From: Mesosutterella faecium
Lineage (GTDB): Bacteria; Pseudomonadota; Gammaproteobacteria; Burkholderiales; Burkholderiaceae_F
Reading direction: 5' to 3'
DNA length: 40,950 nt
NCBI RefSeq assembly: GCF_022809315.2
Contig: NZ_JAKZJU020000003.1
Location: 1 to 40,950 of the forward strand
Position numbers and translations under genes: made by a program. The notes beneath the pieces were generated by a model. That model was not told where the DNA came from. It did not search any database and saw only the letters and a list, made by a program, of their open reading frames with translations. This document shows positions 19,638 through 28,437 of this stretch, in pieces. The first letter of the stretch is position 1, and each line of letters starts with the position of its first letter.

Positions 19638-20884
19638 AGATAGCTTCTATTTTTGGGTCCATCGCCCACTGGGCCGGATGGGGCTCGCCGATTGGCGATG
19701 TCTCAGGCCTTCAGCGAAGGGAGCCCACGGGGCCGGCGATAAGCGGCGTTCAGCCTATCCCTCCGGACCACGGGCTCCAGATGTCGGCGGTCTGGTCCTG
19801 CGTCACGCTGCTTGCTGAGACCATAGCGTCTTTGCCTGTCGTTGTTTATCGCAGGGATAGAGACGGAAATCGCACCGAGGCTCGCGATTCGCGGGTATGG
19901 CAGGTGCTGCGCAGCCCGAATGCGGCCATGACGGCGCACGATTTTTGGGTTGCGATGGGGCTGAATCGCTTCCTTCGCGGCAACGGCTACGCCCTGATCG
20001 CTAGAGACGGAGCGGGGCAGCTGGTGAGCCTCACGCCGCTCGCGGCCGATCAGATGGAAGTGGGCGTTGTCGACGGCGAAGTTGTTTACCAGTACTACAA
20101 GGACGGCAGCATCTATTACTTCAAGGCAGACAAGATCCTGCACTGGAAGGGTCTTGGAAACGGCATTGTCGGGCTTTCAACGCTTGAGTACATGCAGGCC
20201 ACCACGACAGAACTCGTGAACGCCCAGAAGAACGCCACGACCATGTACGGCAACGGCAACCAGCTCACAGGCCTTCTCATGATTGATCAGGACCTGAACA
20301 AGGATCAGATCCGGCAGCTGAAGGAGCGCTATGCGAATCTGACGCCCGTGACAGGCAGTTCAGGGGACTGGCTGCATGTTTTACCGGGCGACATGAAGTA
20401 CCAGCAGATTTCAATGTCGGCGGCAGACGCCCAGCTGCTTGAAACCCGGAAATTCGGAATAGAGGAGATCGGCCGCTGGTTCGGCGTGCCGAGCGCTCTT
20501 CTCAACAGTTCGGGCGGCGCCTCGGCAAGTGGCCTCGAGCAGATCATTGAAGGGTTCTACCGCTCGACGATTCAGCCGCTTTGCACGGGGCTTGAGCAGT
20601 CTCTTACGAAGACCCTATTCACCGTGGAAGAGCAGGAAACGCTCAACTGCGAGTTCAAGATGAGCGCACTTCAGAGGGCGAACATCGCGAGCCGCTATGA
20701 CAGCTACAGCAAGGCCCTTCAGAACGGATTCATGACGAGAAACGAAGTGCGGAAGCTTGAGAATTTGCCGGTTGTTGATGGGGCTGACGCCCTGACGGCG
20801 CAGAACAACCTGGTGCCGCTTGACCGCCTTGGAGAACAAACGAACACCGACCAGACGCCGCTTGGGGACCCGGTGAAGCAATGA
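19634..20884 (+). CDS. HK97-type portal protein
   Basis: A 416-residue portal protein of the HK97 family, forming the dodecameric DNA gate at the head vertex. Family features: early MSAVWSCVTLLAETIASLPV (~53-72), NRFLRGNGYALIARDGAGQL, LHWKG, and the C-terminal FGVPSALLNSSGGASASGLE (~280-299) seen in this family. The start overlaps terL (ATGA). Its C-terminal Gln/Pro-rich tail is normal. Confidence 0.95.
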   Translation: MKIASIFGSIAHWAGWGSPIGDVSGLQRREPTGPAISGVQPIPPDHGLQMSAVWSCVTLLAETIASLPVVVYRRDRDGNRTEARDSRVWQVLRSPNAAMTAHDFWVAMGLNRFLRGNGYALIARDGAGQLVSLTPLAADQMEVGVVDGEVVYQYYKDGSIYYFKADKILHWKGLGNGIVGLSTLEYMQATTTELVNAQKNATTMYGNGNQLTGLLMIDQDLNKDQIRQLKERYANLTPVTGSSGDWLHVLPGDMKYQQISMSAADAQLLETRKFGIEEIGRWFGVPSALLNSSGGASASGLEQIIEGFYRSTIQPLCTGLEQSLTKTLFTVEEQETLNCEFKMSALQRANIASRYDSYSKALQNGFMTRNEVRKLENLPVVDGADALTAQNNLVPLDRLGEQTNTDQTPLGDPVKQ

Positions 20885-20891
20885 GGCGCAT

Positions 20892-21560
20892 ATGACTCAG
20901 ATTATTGAAAAGACGCTCTCGCTTAACGATGTGGAGCTGAAAACAGAAGGTGAAGCGGGGATTTTCCGCGGGTACGCCTCGAAGTTCAACGGCATTGACA
21001 GCTACGGGGACACAATTCTCCCGGGGGCGTACCAGAAGGTGCTGGGCCGGATGCCGCCCATCTTTCTGAACCACAACACGATGGACCTTCCGATTGGCAG
21101 GTACACGGCGATGAAAGAGAACGTCCAGGGGCTGTACGTCGAGGGCCAGCTGACGCTGTCTATTCAGAAGGCCCGGGACGTCTATGAGGCGATGAAGGCG
21201 GGGACGATCGACGGTCTGTCGGTCGGGATCCTGCTTTCAAAGCAGGATTACGAGTGGAACGAGGCGGGCGGCAGGAACATCAAATCGGTTTCCGGTCTCC
21301 GCGAAATCTCGGTCTGCACTTTCCCGGCAGACGACCGGGCGAGGATCGGTCTCGTGAAGTCTGAAGACATTCAGAAAGCAGTTTCAATTCGAGAGCTGGA
21401 AGAGAGCCTGCGGGATGCCGGCCTGTCGAAAGCTCAGGCTCAGGCCTTTATTGCTAAGGCCAAGGAGCTGATCATCAGCGAAAAGGTTCAGAGGGATTCT
21501 GAGTCTGAGGCTGAAAAACAGGTGTTGGCAAGAATTAAGGCCATCGCCGAAAGGTTTTAA
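20892..21560 (+). CDS. Prohead protease (HK97 gp4-like, peptidase S78)
   Basis: A 222-residue serine protease that cleaves the capsid scaffold. Catalytic residues: His61 (FLNHNTMDLPIGRY), Ser110 (GTIDGLSVGI) and probably Glu138 (LREIS). After residue ~155 comes a Lys/Glu-rich helical tail (KAQAQAFIAKAKELIISEKV) that may act in scaffold binding. Between portal and capsid, as in HK97. Confidence 0.93.
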   Translation: MTQIIEKTLSLNDVELKTEGEAGIFRGYASKFNGIDSYGDTILPGAYQKVLGRMPPIFLNHNTMDLPIGRYTAMKENVQGLYVEGQLTLSIQKARDVYEAMKAGTIDGLSVGILLSKQDYEWNEAGGRNIKSVSGLREISVCTFPADDRARIGLVKSEDIQKAVSIRELEESLRDAGLSKAQAQAFIAKAKELIISEKVQRDSESEAEKQVLARIKAIAERF

Positions 21561-21578
21561 CCACTAAAGGAAATACAA

Positions 21579-22757
21579 ATGGCAGAAGATATCAAAATCG
21601 CTCTCGAGGCTCTGAACAAGATTGACGCCTCCATCGCGACCATGCAGGAATCCGTCAAGAAGGGCGAAGCCGCCCAAGCGGACGTTCAGAAGAAAATTGA
21701 CGAACTGGGTGAAAAGCAGGTGCTCTTTTCCCGCCAGCTGCTCGACATTCAGCAGAAGGCTCAGAAGGCCGATGGCTCTGAAGTCGCCGACAAGTCTATC
21801 GGTGCGCAGTTTGTGAACTCCGAGTCCTACAAGCGCTTCAAGGGCGTGACCGGCGTTCGCTCTGCGTCCGCTGTTGTCGCGAACAAGGCGGCAGAAAACC
21901 CCGTCACGTCCGCGCAGGCTCACCTGACGCCGTACCGCGTCCCGGGCATCGTTCCGCTCGAAACCCGCGAGCTTTCGATTGAAGCCCTCTTCCCGAAGCT
22001 TCCGACCTCTGCTCAGTCGATCGAGTACCTCCGTGAAAAGACCTTCACGAACGGCGCCGCGACCGTTGCTGAAGCCGCAAAGAAGCCCTCGTCCGCGTTC
22101 GAGTTCGAACTCATGCAGACTCCGGTGCAGGTGATCGCCCACTGGACGAAGATCACCCGCCAGCTCGCTGACGACGCCCCGGCTCTTCAGGCTTTCATTA
22201 ACGCCCGCATGATCTACGGCGTGAATCTCGCGGCCGAGGATCAGCTGCTTTCAGGCAATGGAACTTCTCCCAATCTGTCCGGCATTATGGCGACAGGAAA
22301 CTACACCGCCCAGGCGTTCAAACTCGCTCAGCTGGGAGGATCCGGAGCGACGATGCTTGATCTGCTGCGCATATCCTTCGCGACCGTCAACGCCGCGGGT
22401 TACCGCACCAGCGCCGTTGTGCTGAACCCGATGGACTGGGCTGTGCTGCAGGGCCTCAAGGCCTCTGACGGTTCTTATCTGCTCGGATCTCCGGCCAACA
22501 GCTTCTCCGCCTCCACGATCTGGGGCGTGCGCGTTGTAGAGTCCGCCGCGATGGCTCAGGGTAAGTTCCTCGCCGGCGATTTCGCCCGCGCCGCTACGGT
22601 GTACGACCGCATGCAGACCGTGGTTGATATTGCCGCGCAGAACGAAGACGACTTCATCAAGAACCTCTACACGATCCGTGCGGAGCGTCGTCTTGCGCTG
22701 GCGGTTGAGCACTCCACTGCCGTTATCGGCGGCGCGCTCAGCGTTCCCACGGCCTGA
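21579..22757 (+). CDS. Major capsid protein (HK97 gp5-like)
   Basis: A 392-residue capsid protein. The first ~65 residues are a charged coiled coil (LEALNKIDASIATMQESVKK), the delta/scaffold domain removed by the protease. The rest is the HK97 fold: LPTSAQSIEYLREKTF, ARMIYGVNLAAEDQLLSGNG, RTSAVVLNPMDWAVLQGLK and a C-terminal beta strand. The cleavage point is probably between ~70 and 105. AAAGGA precedes the ATG. A strong terminator follows the gene. Confidence 0.95.
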   Translation: MAEDIKIALEALNKIDASIATMQESVKKGEAAQADVQKKIDELGEKQVLFSRQLLDIQQKAQKADGSEVADKSIGAQFVNSESYKRFKGVTGVRSASAVVANKAAENPVTSAQAHLTPYRVPGIVPLETRELSIEALFPKLPTSAQSIEYLREKTFTNGAATVAEAAKKPSSAFEFELMQTPVQVIAHWTKITRQLADDAPALQAFINARMIYGVNLAAEDQLLSGNGTSPNLSGIMATGNYTAQAFKLAQLGGSGATMLDLLRISFATVNAAGYRTSAVVLNPMDWAVLQGLKASDGSYLLGSPANSFSASTIWGVRVVESAAMAQGKFLAGDFARAATVYDRMQTVVDIAAQNEDDFIKNLYTIRAERRLALAVEHSTAVIGGALSVPTA

Positions 22758-22781
22758 TAAGTCCGTAAACGCTTGACAGAG

Positions 22782-22810
22782 GCGGGAGGGGAAACTCTCC
22801 CGCTTTTCTT
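22782..22810 (+). terminator. Terminator-like hairpin after the capsid gene
   Basis: GCGGGAG (22782-22788) pairs with CTCCCGC (22797-22803), then TTTTCTT. It lies between capsid and connector genes and may lower expression of downstream genes relative to the capsid. Confidence 0.75.
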
Positions 22811-22812
22811 AT

Positions 22813-22995
22813 ATGCGCATTGAATTTCTCAAGGACTGCCTTTCGATGATCGGCCGCCGGAAAGCGGGCGATGTCGAAGAGGTTTACGACCCGTACGCCC
22901 TTGTGCTGATTGAGTCTGGGCTTGCCCAGGCCGCAAAGCCTGTCGCTGTGAAGCCCGTTCGGTCCCGCAGGGCTAAGGAAGAAAAAAATGAGTGA
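22813..22995 (+). CDS. Small head-region protein
   Basis: A 60-residue protein (MRIEFLKDCLSMIGRRKAGD VEEVYD then a Lys/Arg-rich tail). Short proteins with this strand-turn opening and basic tail are common between capsid and head-tail connector genes of HK97-like phages, where they are often labelled hypothetical. The start falls right after the terminator hairpin, without a typical ribosome binding site. Its end overlaps the connector start by 8 bases. Confidence 0.65.
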   Translation: MRIEFLKDCLSMIGRRKAGDVEEVYDPYALVLIESGLAQAAKPVAVKPVRSRRAKEEKNE

Positions 22996-23308
22996 CTATT
23001 TCGGCGCCGTGACGCTTGATGCCGCAAAGAAGCAGCTTCGCGTTGATTACGCCGATGAGGATGAGCTCATAGTCACCTACATCATGGCAGCGACCGCTCA
23101 GTGTGAGCAGATCTGCGGTCGTGAAATTGTGAAGCGATCAGATGAGAACGCGCTTTGTGACTCTGTTGACGATGTTCCGGAGGCTGTCAGGACATGGGTG
23201 CTTCTAACTGTGACAGATCTTTACGAGCACCGCGGGGCATCAGAGAGCCCTATTGCGACTGGCAGGCGGTTCTATGACCACCTGCTCGACGGCTATCGGA
23301 TCTTTTAG
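22988..23308 (+). CDS. Head-tail connector (HK97 gp6-like)
   Basis: A 106-residue helical protein of the phage connector family: VTLDAAKKQLRVDYADEDEL, IMAATAQCEQICGREIV, then VRTWVLLTVTDLYEHRGASE. It would form the ring below the portal that joins head and neck. GAAGAAAAA upstream gives a weak ribosome binding site, so translation is probably coupled to the preceding gene. Confidence 0.88.
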   Translation: MSDYFGAVTLDAAKKQLRVDYADEDELIVTYIMAATAQCEQICGREIVKRSDENALCDSVDDVPEAVRTWVLLTVTDLYEHRGASESPIATGRRFYDHLLDGYRIF

Positions 23309-23316
23309 GAGGCCGT

Positions 23317-23667
23317 ATGCAGCTTCCAAAAGTAGGCGAATTGAAGCGTCCCATCGACATTTACAGCCTGGACACGAGCCCGAAGGATGCCTCCGACAGT
23401 ACGAATAACCTGACGCTGAAGCTGCACGCCTGGGCGAAGGTGGAGGTGATCGGCGGGGTGAACTACTGGGGATCGGTGCAGGCGGGATATGACGTGACTC
23501 ACCGCTTCATCGTCCGCTACATGGATGGAACGCGGCCTCAGGACCTGACTCATGCGACAAAGGTCCTCTACGAGGGCGTCTGGTATCTCGTGAAGCGCCT
23601 GACGGACATGAACGATGCCCACCGCTTCACGGCTTTGGAATGCGAGGCCCAGTATGGCGCTTCTTGA
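23317..23667 (+). CDS. Head-tail adaptor / head closure protein
   Basis: A 116-residue beta-barrel protein of the SPP1 gp16 / phage head-tail joining family: KRPIDIYSLDTSPKDASDST, LHAWAKVEVIGG, THRFIVRYMDGTRP, LYEGVWYLVKRLTDM. It plugs the head after packaging. GGAGG precedes the ATG, and the next gene starts inside its 3' end. Confidence 0.88.
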   Translation: MQLPKVGELKRPIDIYSLDTSPKDASDSTNNLTLKLHAWAKVEVIGGVNYWGSVQAGYDVTHRFIVRYMDGTRPQDLTHATKVLYEGVWYLVKRLTDMNDAHRFTALECEAQYGAS

Positions 23668-24142
23668 TGTCGAGGTTCGCTTCCCGAAGTGCTTTAAGTA
23701 CGCCGACTTCGATGTGAAGACACTAAAAAGCGGACTTCGGAAAGAGGGACGCGAGATCGCGCGAGTCGCAAAGAACCTTGTTCGCCAAAAGGGCGTTTCA
23801 AAGCCGGACGAATACCCGGGACGGGACACCGGCGTGCTGCAGAAGTCCATCAAGCCCAAGCCCTCGAGGTCCGGTTTTTCGGTGGTGATCAAGCCCTGGA
23901 AGACGGACCAGATGGGGAAGGATTTCTACCCGGCATATGTCTATTACGGCCACAGGGGTCCCAGAACGCGGACCGCGGCTGACAACCGGAGAAGGAAGAA
24001 GACTGCCGGGAAGAAGGTGGCCCAGCCCCGCAAGAACTTCATGGTGGACGCGACAAAGATGGTGGGCGAAGACCGCATCGAATCGAATCTCGCGCACCTG
24101 ATGGACAAGGCGCTGGCCGCGAAGGAGATCACATTTAAATGA
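23654..24142 (+). CDS. Tail completion / neck protein (HK97 gp10-like)
   Basis: A 162-residue protein. The first half is helical (LKSGLRKEGREIARVAKNLV); then GVLQKSIKPKPSRSGFSVVI and YPAYVYYGHRGPRTR, with FMVDATKMVGEDRIESNL at the end, the usual gp10 family layout (a Y-x-G-x-x-x-R/P patch and a C-terminal helix). A strongly basic stretch lies at ~110-130. The ATG at 23654 overlaps the adaptor gene by 14 bases. Expected at the head-tail interface. Confidence 0.8.
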   Translation: MALLDVEVRFPKCFKYADFDVKTLKSGLRKEGREIARVAKNLVRQKGVSKPDEYPGRDTGVLQKSIKPKPSRSGFSVVIKPWKTDQMGKDFYPAYVYYGHRGPRTRTAADNRRRKKTAGKKVAQPRKNFMVDATKMVGEDRIESNLAHLMDKALAAKEITFK

Positions 24143-24705
24143 AGCTTGCACCGATTATCGAATGCCTTCGCGAGAACTGCCCGTCCTTTGAACGCCGGGT
24201 TTTCGGGGCCTACGCGTGGTTCAACATCGACGACAGCGTGAGTCCGGCGATGCCCTGTGCGTTCGTTCTCCCGTCCGGCGTGACCGCGGAAACGGCGACC
24301 ACATCGACCAAGTACCGTCAGCCGATTGAAAACCACTTTTCGATCAACATATGCGTTTCGCTCACGAGCGACGACGCCCTGGGGAAAACCGGGCACGACT
24401 ACCTCGAAGATCTGAAGGAAGAGGTTTTCAAGGCCGTGCTGGGGCTTCCGCTTGGCTATCCGGAGCAGACAAACCGGATCATTTATTTCGAGAGCCAGAG
24501 CGTAAATACGTCGGCTTGCAACCGCGCGAGGCTCGTCGAGACGCTCGACTTTGCCTACGGCGAGCTTTTGATGGGAAGTATTACGGCGCAGCAGCGAATC
24601 ATTGACGCCCTGCCGGTTCTGCAGTCTGTAAGGCTCAAAGCTAAAGATTTTTCCACTACGGACGAGGATGACAAACTCGTCACCGCTGAACTTTTAACTA
24701 AATAA
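24139..24705 (+). CDS. Tail terminator-like protein (Mu gp37-type position)
   Basis: A 188-residue alpha/beta protein (MKLAPIIECLRENCPSFERR; KTGHDYLEDLKEEVFKAVLG; YFESQSVNTSACNRARLVET). Size, fold pattern and place between neck and sheath genes match tail terminator / Mu gp37-like proteins that cap the tube and join it to the head. The start overlaps the previous stop (ATGA). Family assignment is by position and general pattern. Confidence 0.72.
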   Translation: MKLAPIIECLRENCPSFERRVFGAYAWFNIDDSVSPAMPCAFVLPSGVTAETATTSTKYRQPIENHFSINICVSLTSDDALGKTGHDYLEDLKEEVFKAVLGLPLGYPEQTNRIIYFESQSVNTSACNRARLVETLDFAYGELLMGSITAQQRIIDALPVLQSVRLKAKDFSTTDEDDKLVTAELLTK

Positions 24706-24714
24706 GAGGCAACT

Positions 24715-26190
24715 ATGGCAGTTTCCTTCTCCAACATCCCGTCCGGGATTCGCGTTCCGCTTTTTTATGCGGAGCTCGACAACTCTCAGGCTAATACGGC
24801 GACGAGCGTTCTGAAAACGCTGCTGATCGGCCAGATGACAAAGGGCAAGGCCACGGCCCTTAAGCCGCAGCTTGTTTCTTCCTCCGCCCAGGGCGAAGAA
24901 CTGTTCGGCCACGGCTCCCAGCTCGCGCTGATGAACACGATGTATCGCAAGAATGATACTTTCGGCGAGGTCTGGTGCATTCCTGTTGCTGATCCGACCG
25001 GGACCAAGGCTTCCGCTACGGCAACCATTTCCGGTACTCCGGCTGAGGCGGGCACGATCAATCTTTACATTGGGTCGGTGCGGGTAGCTGTCGCTGTTGC
25101 GACTGATGATACGGCGACCGCCATTGCTTCGGCCATCGCTTCTGCTGTGACCGCCAATGTCGACCTTCCGGTTACAGCCGCCGCGGCCGCCGGGGTGGTG
25201 ACCTTCAACGCGAAGAACGCGGGCCTTGTCGGAAACGACATCCAGCTTGGCGTGAACCTGCAGGGCTATTCTGCCGGCGAGGAGCTTCCCGAGGGCGTGA
25301 ATGTTGTGCTGACTGCGTTCTCGGGCGGGACTGGAACGCCTGATCTGGCCGGAGTGGTAGCTGCGATGGGCGAAGAGCAGTATGACGTGATTGCCTGCCC
25401 GTTTGCGGATGCGGCGAGCCTGACCACATTGGCGGAAGAGCTGAACGACAAATCCGGCAGATGGTCTCCGATGCGCCAGCTTTACGGGCACGTTTTCACG
25501 GTCAAGCGCGGCTCTGTTTCTGATCTTGTTTCCTTTGGAAAGAGCCGCAACAACCAGCACGAAACCGTCCTTGGCATCGAGTCCGCGGTGGCCTCCTCCT
25601 GCTCTGAAGTCCTCGGCGCATATGCCGCCCGGGCCGCGAGCGCTCTCAACAACGATCCCGCCCGTCCGCTTCAGACTCTGGAGCTGATTGGCGTGGCGGC
25701 GGCGCAGGCCGGCTCGAGGTTCAACCTCTCGGAGCGCCAGAGCCTCCTCACCTCGGGCATTGCGACCGAGTACACCCAGGGCGGCTACATGAGGATTGAG
25801 AGGGCGATCACGACCTATCAGACGAACGCCTTCGGGTCGGCCGACAACTCGTACCTGGATGACTGCACGCTCTTTACCCTCGCGTACATTCTGAGGGATC
25901 TGAAGACCGTCATCACGAGCAAATACCCGAGGCACAAGCTTGCCTCCGATGGCACGCACTTTGGCTCCGGACAGGCTGTCGTTACGCCCTCGATCATCCG
26001 CGCCGAGCTCATCGCCGAGTATCAGAAGCTCGAGGAGAAGGCTCTTGTCGAGAACCTGGACGCCTTCAAGGAGAACCTCATCGTGGAGAGGAACGCGGAT
26101 GATCCGAACCGGGTCGATGTGCTTCTGCCGCCTGACCTTGTGAACCAGCTGAGGATCTTCGCGGTTCTCGCCCAGTTCCGTCTGAATTAA
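24715..26190 (+). CDS. Contractile tail sheath protein (Mu gpL-like)
   Basis: A 491-residue tail sheath. It opens VSFSNIPSGIRVPLFYAELD, characteristic of Mu L-type sheaths, with an Ala/Thr-rich inserted domain at ~95-190 (GTINLYIGSVRVAVAVATDD) and the conserved C-terminal part (SYLDDCTLFTLAYILRDLKT; DPNRVDVLLPPDLVNQLRIF). It shows the virion is a myovirus. Preceded by GAGG. Confidence 0.95.
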   Translation: MAVSFSNIPSGIRVPLFYAELDNSQANTATSVLKTLLIGQMTKGKATALKPQLVSSSAQGEELFGHGSQLALMNTMYRKNDTFGEVWCIPVADPTGTKASATATISGTPAEAGTINLYIGSVRVAVAVATDDTATAIASAIASAVTANVDLPVTAAAAAGVVTFNAKNAGLVGNDIQLGVNLQGYSAGEELPEGVNVVLTAFSGGTGTPDLAGVVAAMGEEQYDVIACPFADAASLTTLAEELNDKSGRWSPMRQLYGHVFTVKRGSVSDLVSFGKSRNNQHETVLGIESAVASSCSEVLGAYAARAASALNNDPARPLQTLELIGVAAAQAGSRFNLSERQSLLTSGIATEYTQGGYMRIERAITTYQTNAFGSADNSYLDDCTLFTLAYILRDLKTVITSKYPRHKLASDGTHFGSGQAVVTPSIIRAELIAEYQKLEEKALVENLDAFKENLIVERNADDPNRVDVLLPPDLVNQLRIFAVLAQFRLN

Positions 26191-26200
26191 GGAGTGTTAA

Positions 26201-26566
26201 ATGGCAAACCAGAGAATTTCAGGAACCTGCTATATCACGGTGGACGGCGAGGAGCTCAACCTGAGCGGATCCCTCCAGATCCCGGTCAACAAGTACACGC
26301 GTCAGGCCGTGACGGCCTCGGGCCGGGTGATCGGATATTCCGAAACGCCGGTCGTGCCGTCCATTTCAGGCAACTTCTACGTTGATTCGGATTTCCCGCT
26401 TGAGAAGCTGAGAACCGCGACTGACATGACGATCGTGGCGGAGCTTGCGAACGGCATGCGCTACACGCTCTCTGACGCTTTCCTCGCGGGCGACAATGCG
26501 AATTTCGCCCCGGAGGACGGAACGGTTCAGCTTGTTTTCAACGGCGTAAGAGGTGACTGGTCATGA
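26201..26566 (+). CDS. Tail tube protein (Mu gpM-like)
   Basis: A 121-residue tube protein: MANQRISGTCYITVDGEELN, then SASGRVIGYSETPVVPSISGN-like segments (residues ~37-60), and DMTIVAELANGMRYTLSDAF. Matches the Mu tube family in length and strand order. GGAG precedes the ATG, 10 bases after the sheath stop. It forms the inner tube driven through the host envelope. Confidence 0.92.
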   Translation: MANQRISGTCYITVDGEELNLSGSLQIPVNKYTRQAVTASGRVIGYSETPVVPSISGNFYVDSDFPLEKLRTATDMTIVAELANGMRYTLSDAFLAGDNANFAPEDGTVQLVFNGVRGDWS

Positions 26567-26850
26567 GTCCGGTTGAGGTAAGTCTGAAGACACCGGTTAA
26601 CTACCAGGGCACGACATACGAAAAGCTCTCTTTTCGCGTGCCGATCCTTGCGGACGTCCGGGCGCTCAAGATGATGGGCGATGAGAAGACCAACGCTGAG
26701 GCCTTTGATCATGTCATGCAATACGCGCAGCGTCTTTGCACAACCATAGATTCGAAGGCTTTCGGGCAGGTGACGGTTGAAGACAGCATGGCCATCGCGA
26801 AGGCGATAGCTCCTCTTTTTGGAGTGCCGCCGGTGGCTGAAAGCGATTGA
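26563..26850 (+). CDS. Tail assembly chaperone, short form (Mu gp41-like)
   Basis: A 95-residue protein of the Mu gp41-like chaperone family (VSLKTPVNYQGTTYEKLSFR; ADVRALKMMGDEKTNAEAFD; SMAIAKAIAPLFGVPPV). It coats the tape measure during tail assembly. Overlaps the tube gene (ATGA). A second open frame continues from 26810 to 26986, as for Mu-type chaperones where frameshifting makes a longer product. Confidence 0.85.
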   Translation: MSPVEVSLKTPVNYQGTTYEKLSFRVPILADVRALKMMGDEKTNAEAFDHVMQYAQRLCTTIDSKAFGQVTVEDSMAIAKAIAPLFGVPPVAESD

Positions 26851-26986
26851 CGGCGTCGAGGAATCGATCTTTCGAATGGCGAGGTTCTGGAGCATGTCGC
26901 CGGAGGAATTCGGCGGCATGACTCTTGAGCGCATCTGCCAGTACGCGGAAATGACGAATAAGGTTCATGCCGAGGAGTGTGAGTGA
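26810..26986 (+). CDS. Tail assembly chaperone extension, probably reached by -2/+1 frameshift
   Basis: An open frame of 58 codons offset +1 (equivalently -2) from the chaperone, ending 26984-26986. It encodes KAIDGVEESIFRMARFWSMS then PEEFGGMTLERICQYAEMTN, the typical second chaperone segment with W-x-P-like helix. The T-run at 26816-26820 is the most likely slippery site. An independent ATG at 26875 has only a weak ribosome binding site. Phage Mu is known to use a -2 shift at this position. Confidence 0.65.
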   Translation, partial: LLFLECRRWLKAIDGVEESIFRMARFWSMSPEEFGGMTLERICQYAEMTNKVHAEECE

Positions 26987-28437
26987 TGGCAGGGCAGGAA
27001 TATTTACTGCAGACCGTTCTTCAGCTGAGGGACAATTTGTCAGCTCCGCTGAAGGATGTCCGCAGACGCATGAACGCGTTTGGAAGGTCGATTCGCGAGC
27101 TCAATCAGGCTTCGATGGATCTGGCCGGGGTGATCGCCAAGCCCTTCGCCATCCTTGCCGGCGCCGGCGGTTTTTCCATTAAAGGCGCGGTTTCTTCGTA
27201 CCTCGAGCTGGCCGATGCGATTGACAAGGCTTCGATCCGGGCTGGAGTATCGGTTGAGGCTCTGCAGAAGCTTCGCTACGGGGCTCAGCTCTCTGGCATG
27301 ACAGCCGATGAGCTCGACGGAGCGCTCACCAAGCTCACGTCCAACATGAGCAAGGCGGCCGCGGGTCAGAACGCCGACCTTGTGGCCATGTTTAAGCACC
27401 TTGGCATTGCGCTTAAGGACAGCAACGGGCATATCCGCAGCGCGGCCGATGTGATGAATAACCTCGCCCAGGCGGTGAAGAACAACGAATCGACTGCGGC
27501 GCGGATGCAGATTCTGACAGCGGCCTTTGGCGACAAGGTGGCAGCGAGGCTGATCCCGCTTCTCAAGGATGGGGCCGAGGGGCTCCAGGCTTTCGGAAAG
27601 CGAGCCGAAGAGCTGGGCCTTGTCATGTCGGCCGCGGACGTCAAGGCGGCCAACGAGTTCGGCGATCAGCTCTCCGAGCTCCAGTCGGTCACAAAAACGC
27701 TCTCTACCGCGATCGGATCCAGGCTCCAGCCGGTTCTTCAGGGCCTGATCGAGCCTATGGAGCAGACGATCGTCAAGTGCCGGGACCTGATTGCGACCAA
27801 TGTCCAGTATTTTGTGGAAGAGCTGACAAAAGAGCTGAAAGACGTCAACTGGCAGTCAATGATCCAGGGCGCGTTTGATTCGATCCGTGCTTTCACGGAC
27901 TTCATTCGATCCGTTGGCGGCGTATCGACGATTCTGAAGGCTTTTGGCGTGCTGATCGGCATGGACCTTGTGATCAAGGTCGGGGCGTTTGTGAAATCGA
28001 TCGCCACAGTGATCGGTGCGCTGAGGCTCCTTGGAGTCGCGGCCATGACGAATCCTGTGGGACTTGTCCTTACGGCGCTGGCCGCCGGCATTGCGCTGGC
28101 CATCAAGTTCAAAGACACCTGGATGCCGGTGCTGGACAGCTTCCTCGACAAACTGTCCGCTGTCGGCGGTTTCCTGAAGAAGCTTTTTGGTGAAACTGAA
28201 GAGTTGTCGAGCCGTGGGAACAGGCTCTCCGACAGCTACGGCAGGCTTCCTGCGGGTTTCAGGGGCGTGGACGAAGGCGTGGTGGCAGGCAACGGCAGAG
28301 TGACCGCCCAAAGTGAAGTGCGCCTTCGCATCCAGACGGATAAGGGAACAACGGTTAGGACAGAGGGCGTTGCGTCGCGCGGTCCGATGTCGCTTACGAC
28401 CGATTACAGCTATGACGCGATTCCGGGGACTGATTGA
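26986..28437 (+). CDS. Tail tape measure protein (short)
   Basis: A 483-residue tape measure protein. Coiled-coil N-terminus (LQLRDNLSAPLKDVRRRMNA), TP901-like central repeats (YGAQLSGMTADELDGALTKL; TSNMSKAAAGQ), hydrophobic segments at ~345-385 (VIGALRLLGVAAMTNPVGLV, LTALAAGIALAI). It sets tail length; at about 0.15 nm per residue this predicts a tail near 70 nm, short for a myovirus. The ATG overlaps the chaperone stop (TGATG), with GAGGAG upstream. Confidence 0.92.
   Translation: MAGQEYLLQTVLQLRDNLSAPLKDVRRRMNAFGRSIRELNQASMDLAGVIAKPFAILAGAGGFSIKGAVSSYLELADAIDKASIRAGVSVEALQKLRYGAQLSGMTADELDGALTKLTSNMSKAAAGQNADLVAMFKHLGIALKDSNGHIRSAADVMNNLAQAVKNNESTAARMQILTAAFGDKVAARLIPLLKDGAEGLQAFGKRAEELGLVMSAADVKAANEFGDQLSELQSVTKTLSTAIGSRLQPVLQGLIEPMEQTIVKCRDLIATNVQYFVEELTKELKDVNWQSMIQGAFDSIRAFTDFIRSVGGVSTILKAFGVLIGMDLVIKVGAFVKSIATVIGALRLLGVAAMTNPVGLVLTALAAGIALAIKFKDTWMPVLDSFLDKLSAVGGFLKKLFGETEELSSRGNRLSDSYGRLPAGFRGVDEGVVAGNGRVTAQSEVRLRIQTDKGTTVRTEGVASRGPMSLTTDYSYDAIPGTD

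Noticed and set aside
22773..22778. Perfect TTGACA after the capsid gene as a promoter
   Set aside because: No -10 box at 15-19 bases; the sequence there is the terminator stem.
24694..25959. Long minus-strand open frame opposite the tail sheath gene
   Set aside because: Arg/Gly/Ala-rich low-complexity content is typical of a shadow of a GC-rich gene; the sheath assignment is certain.
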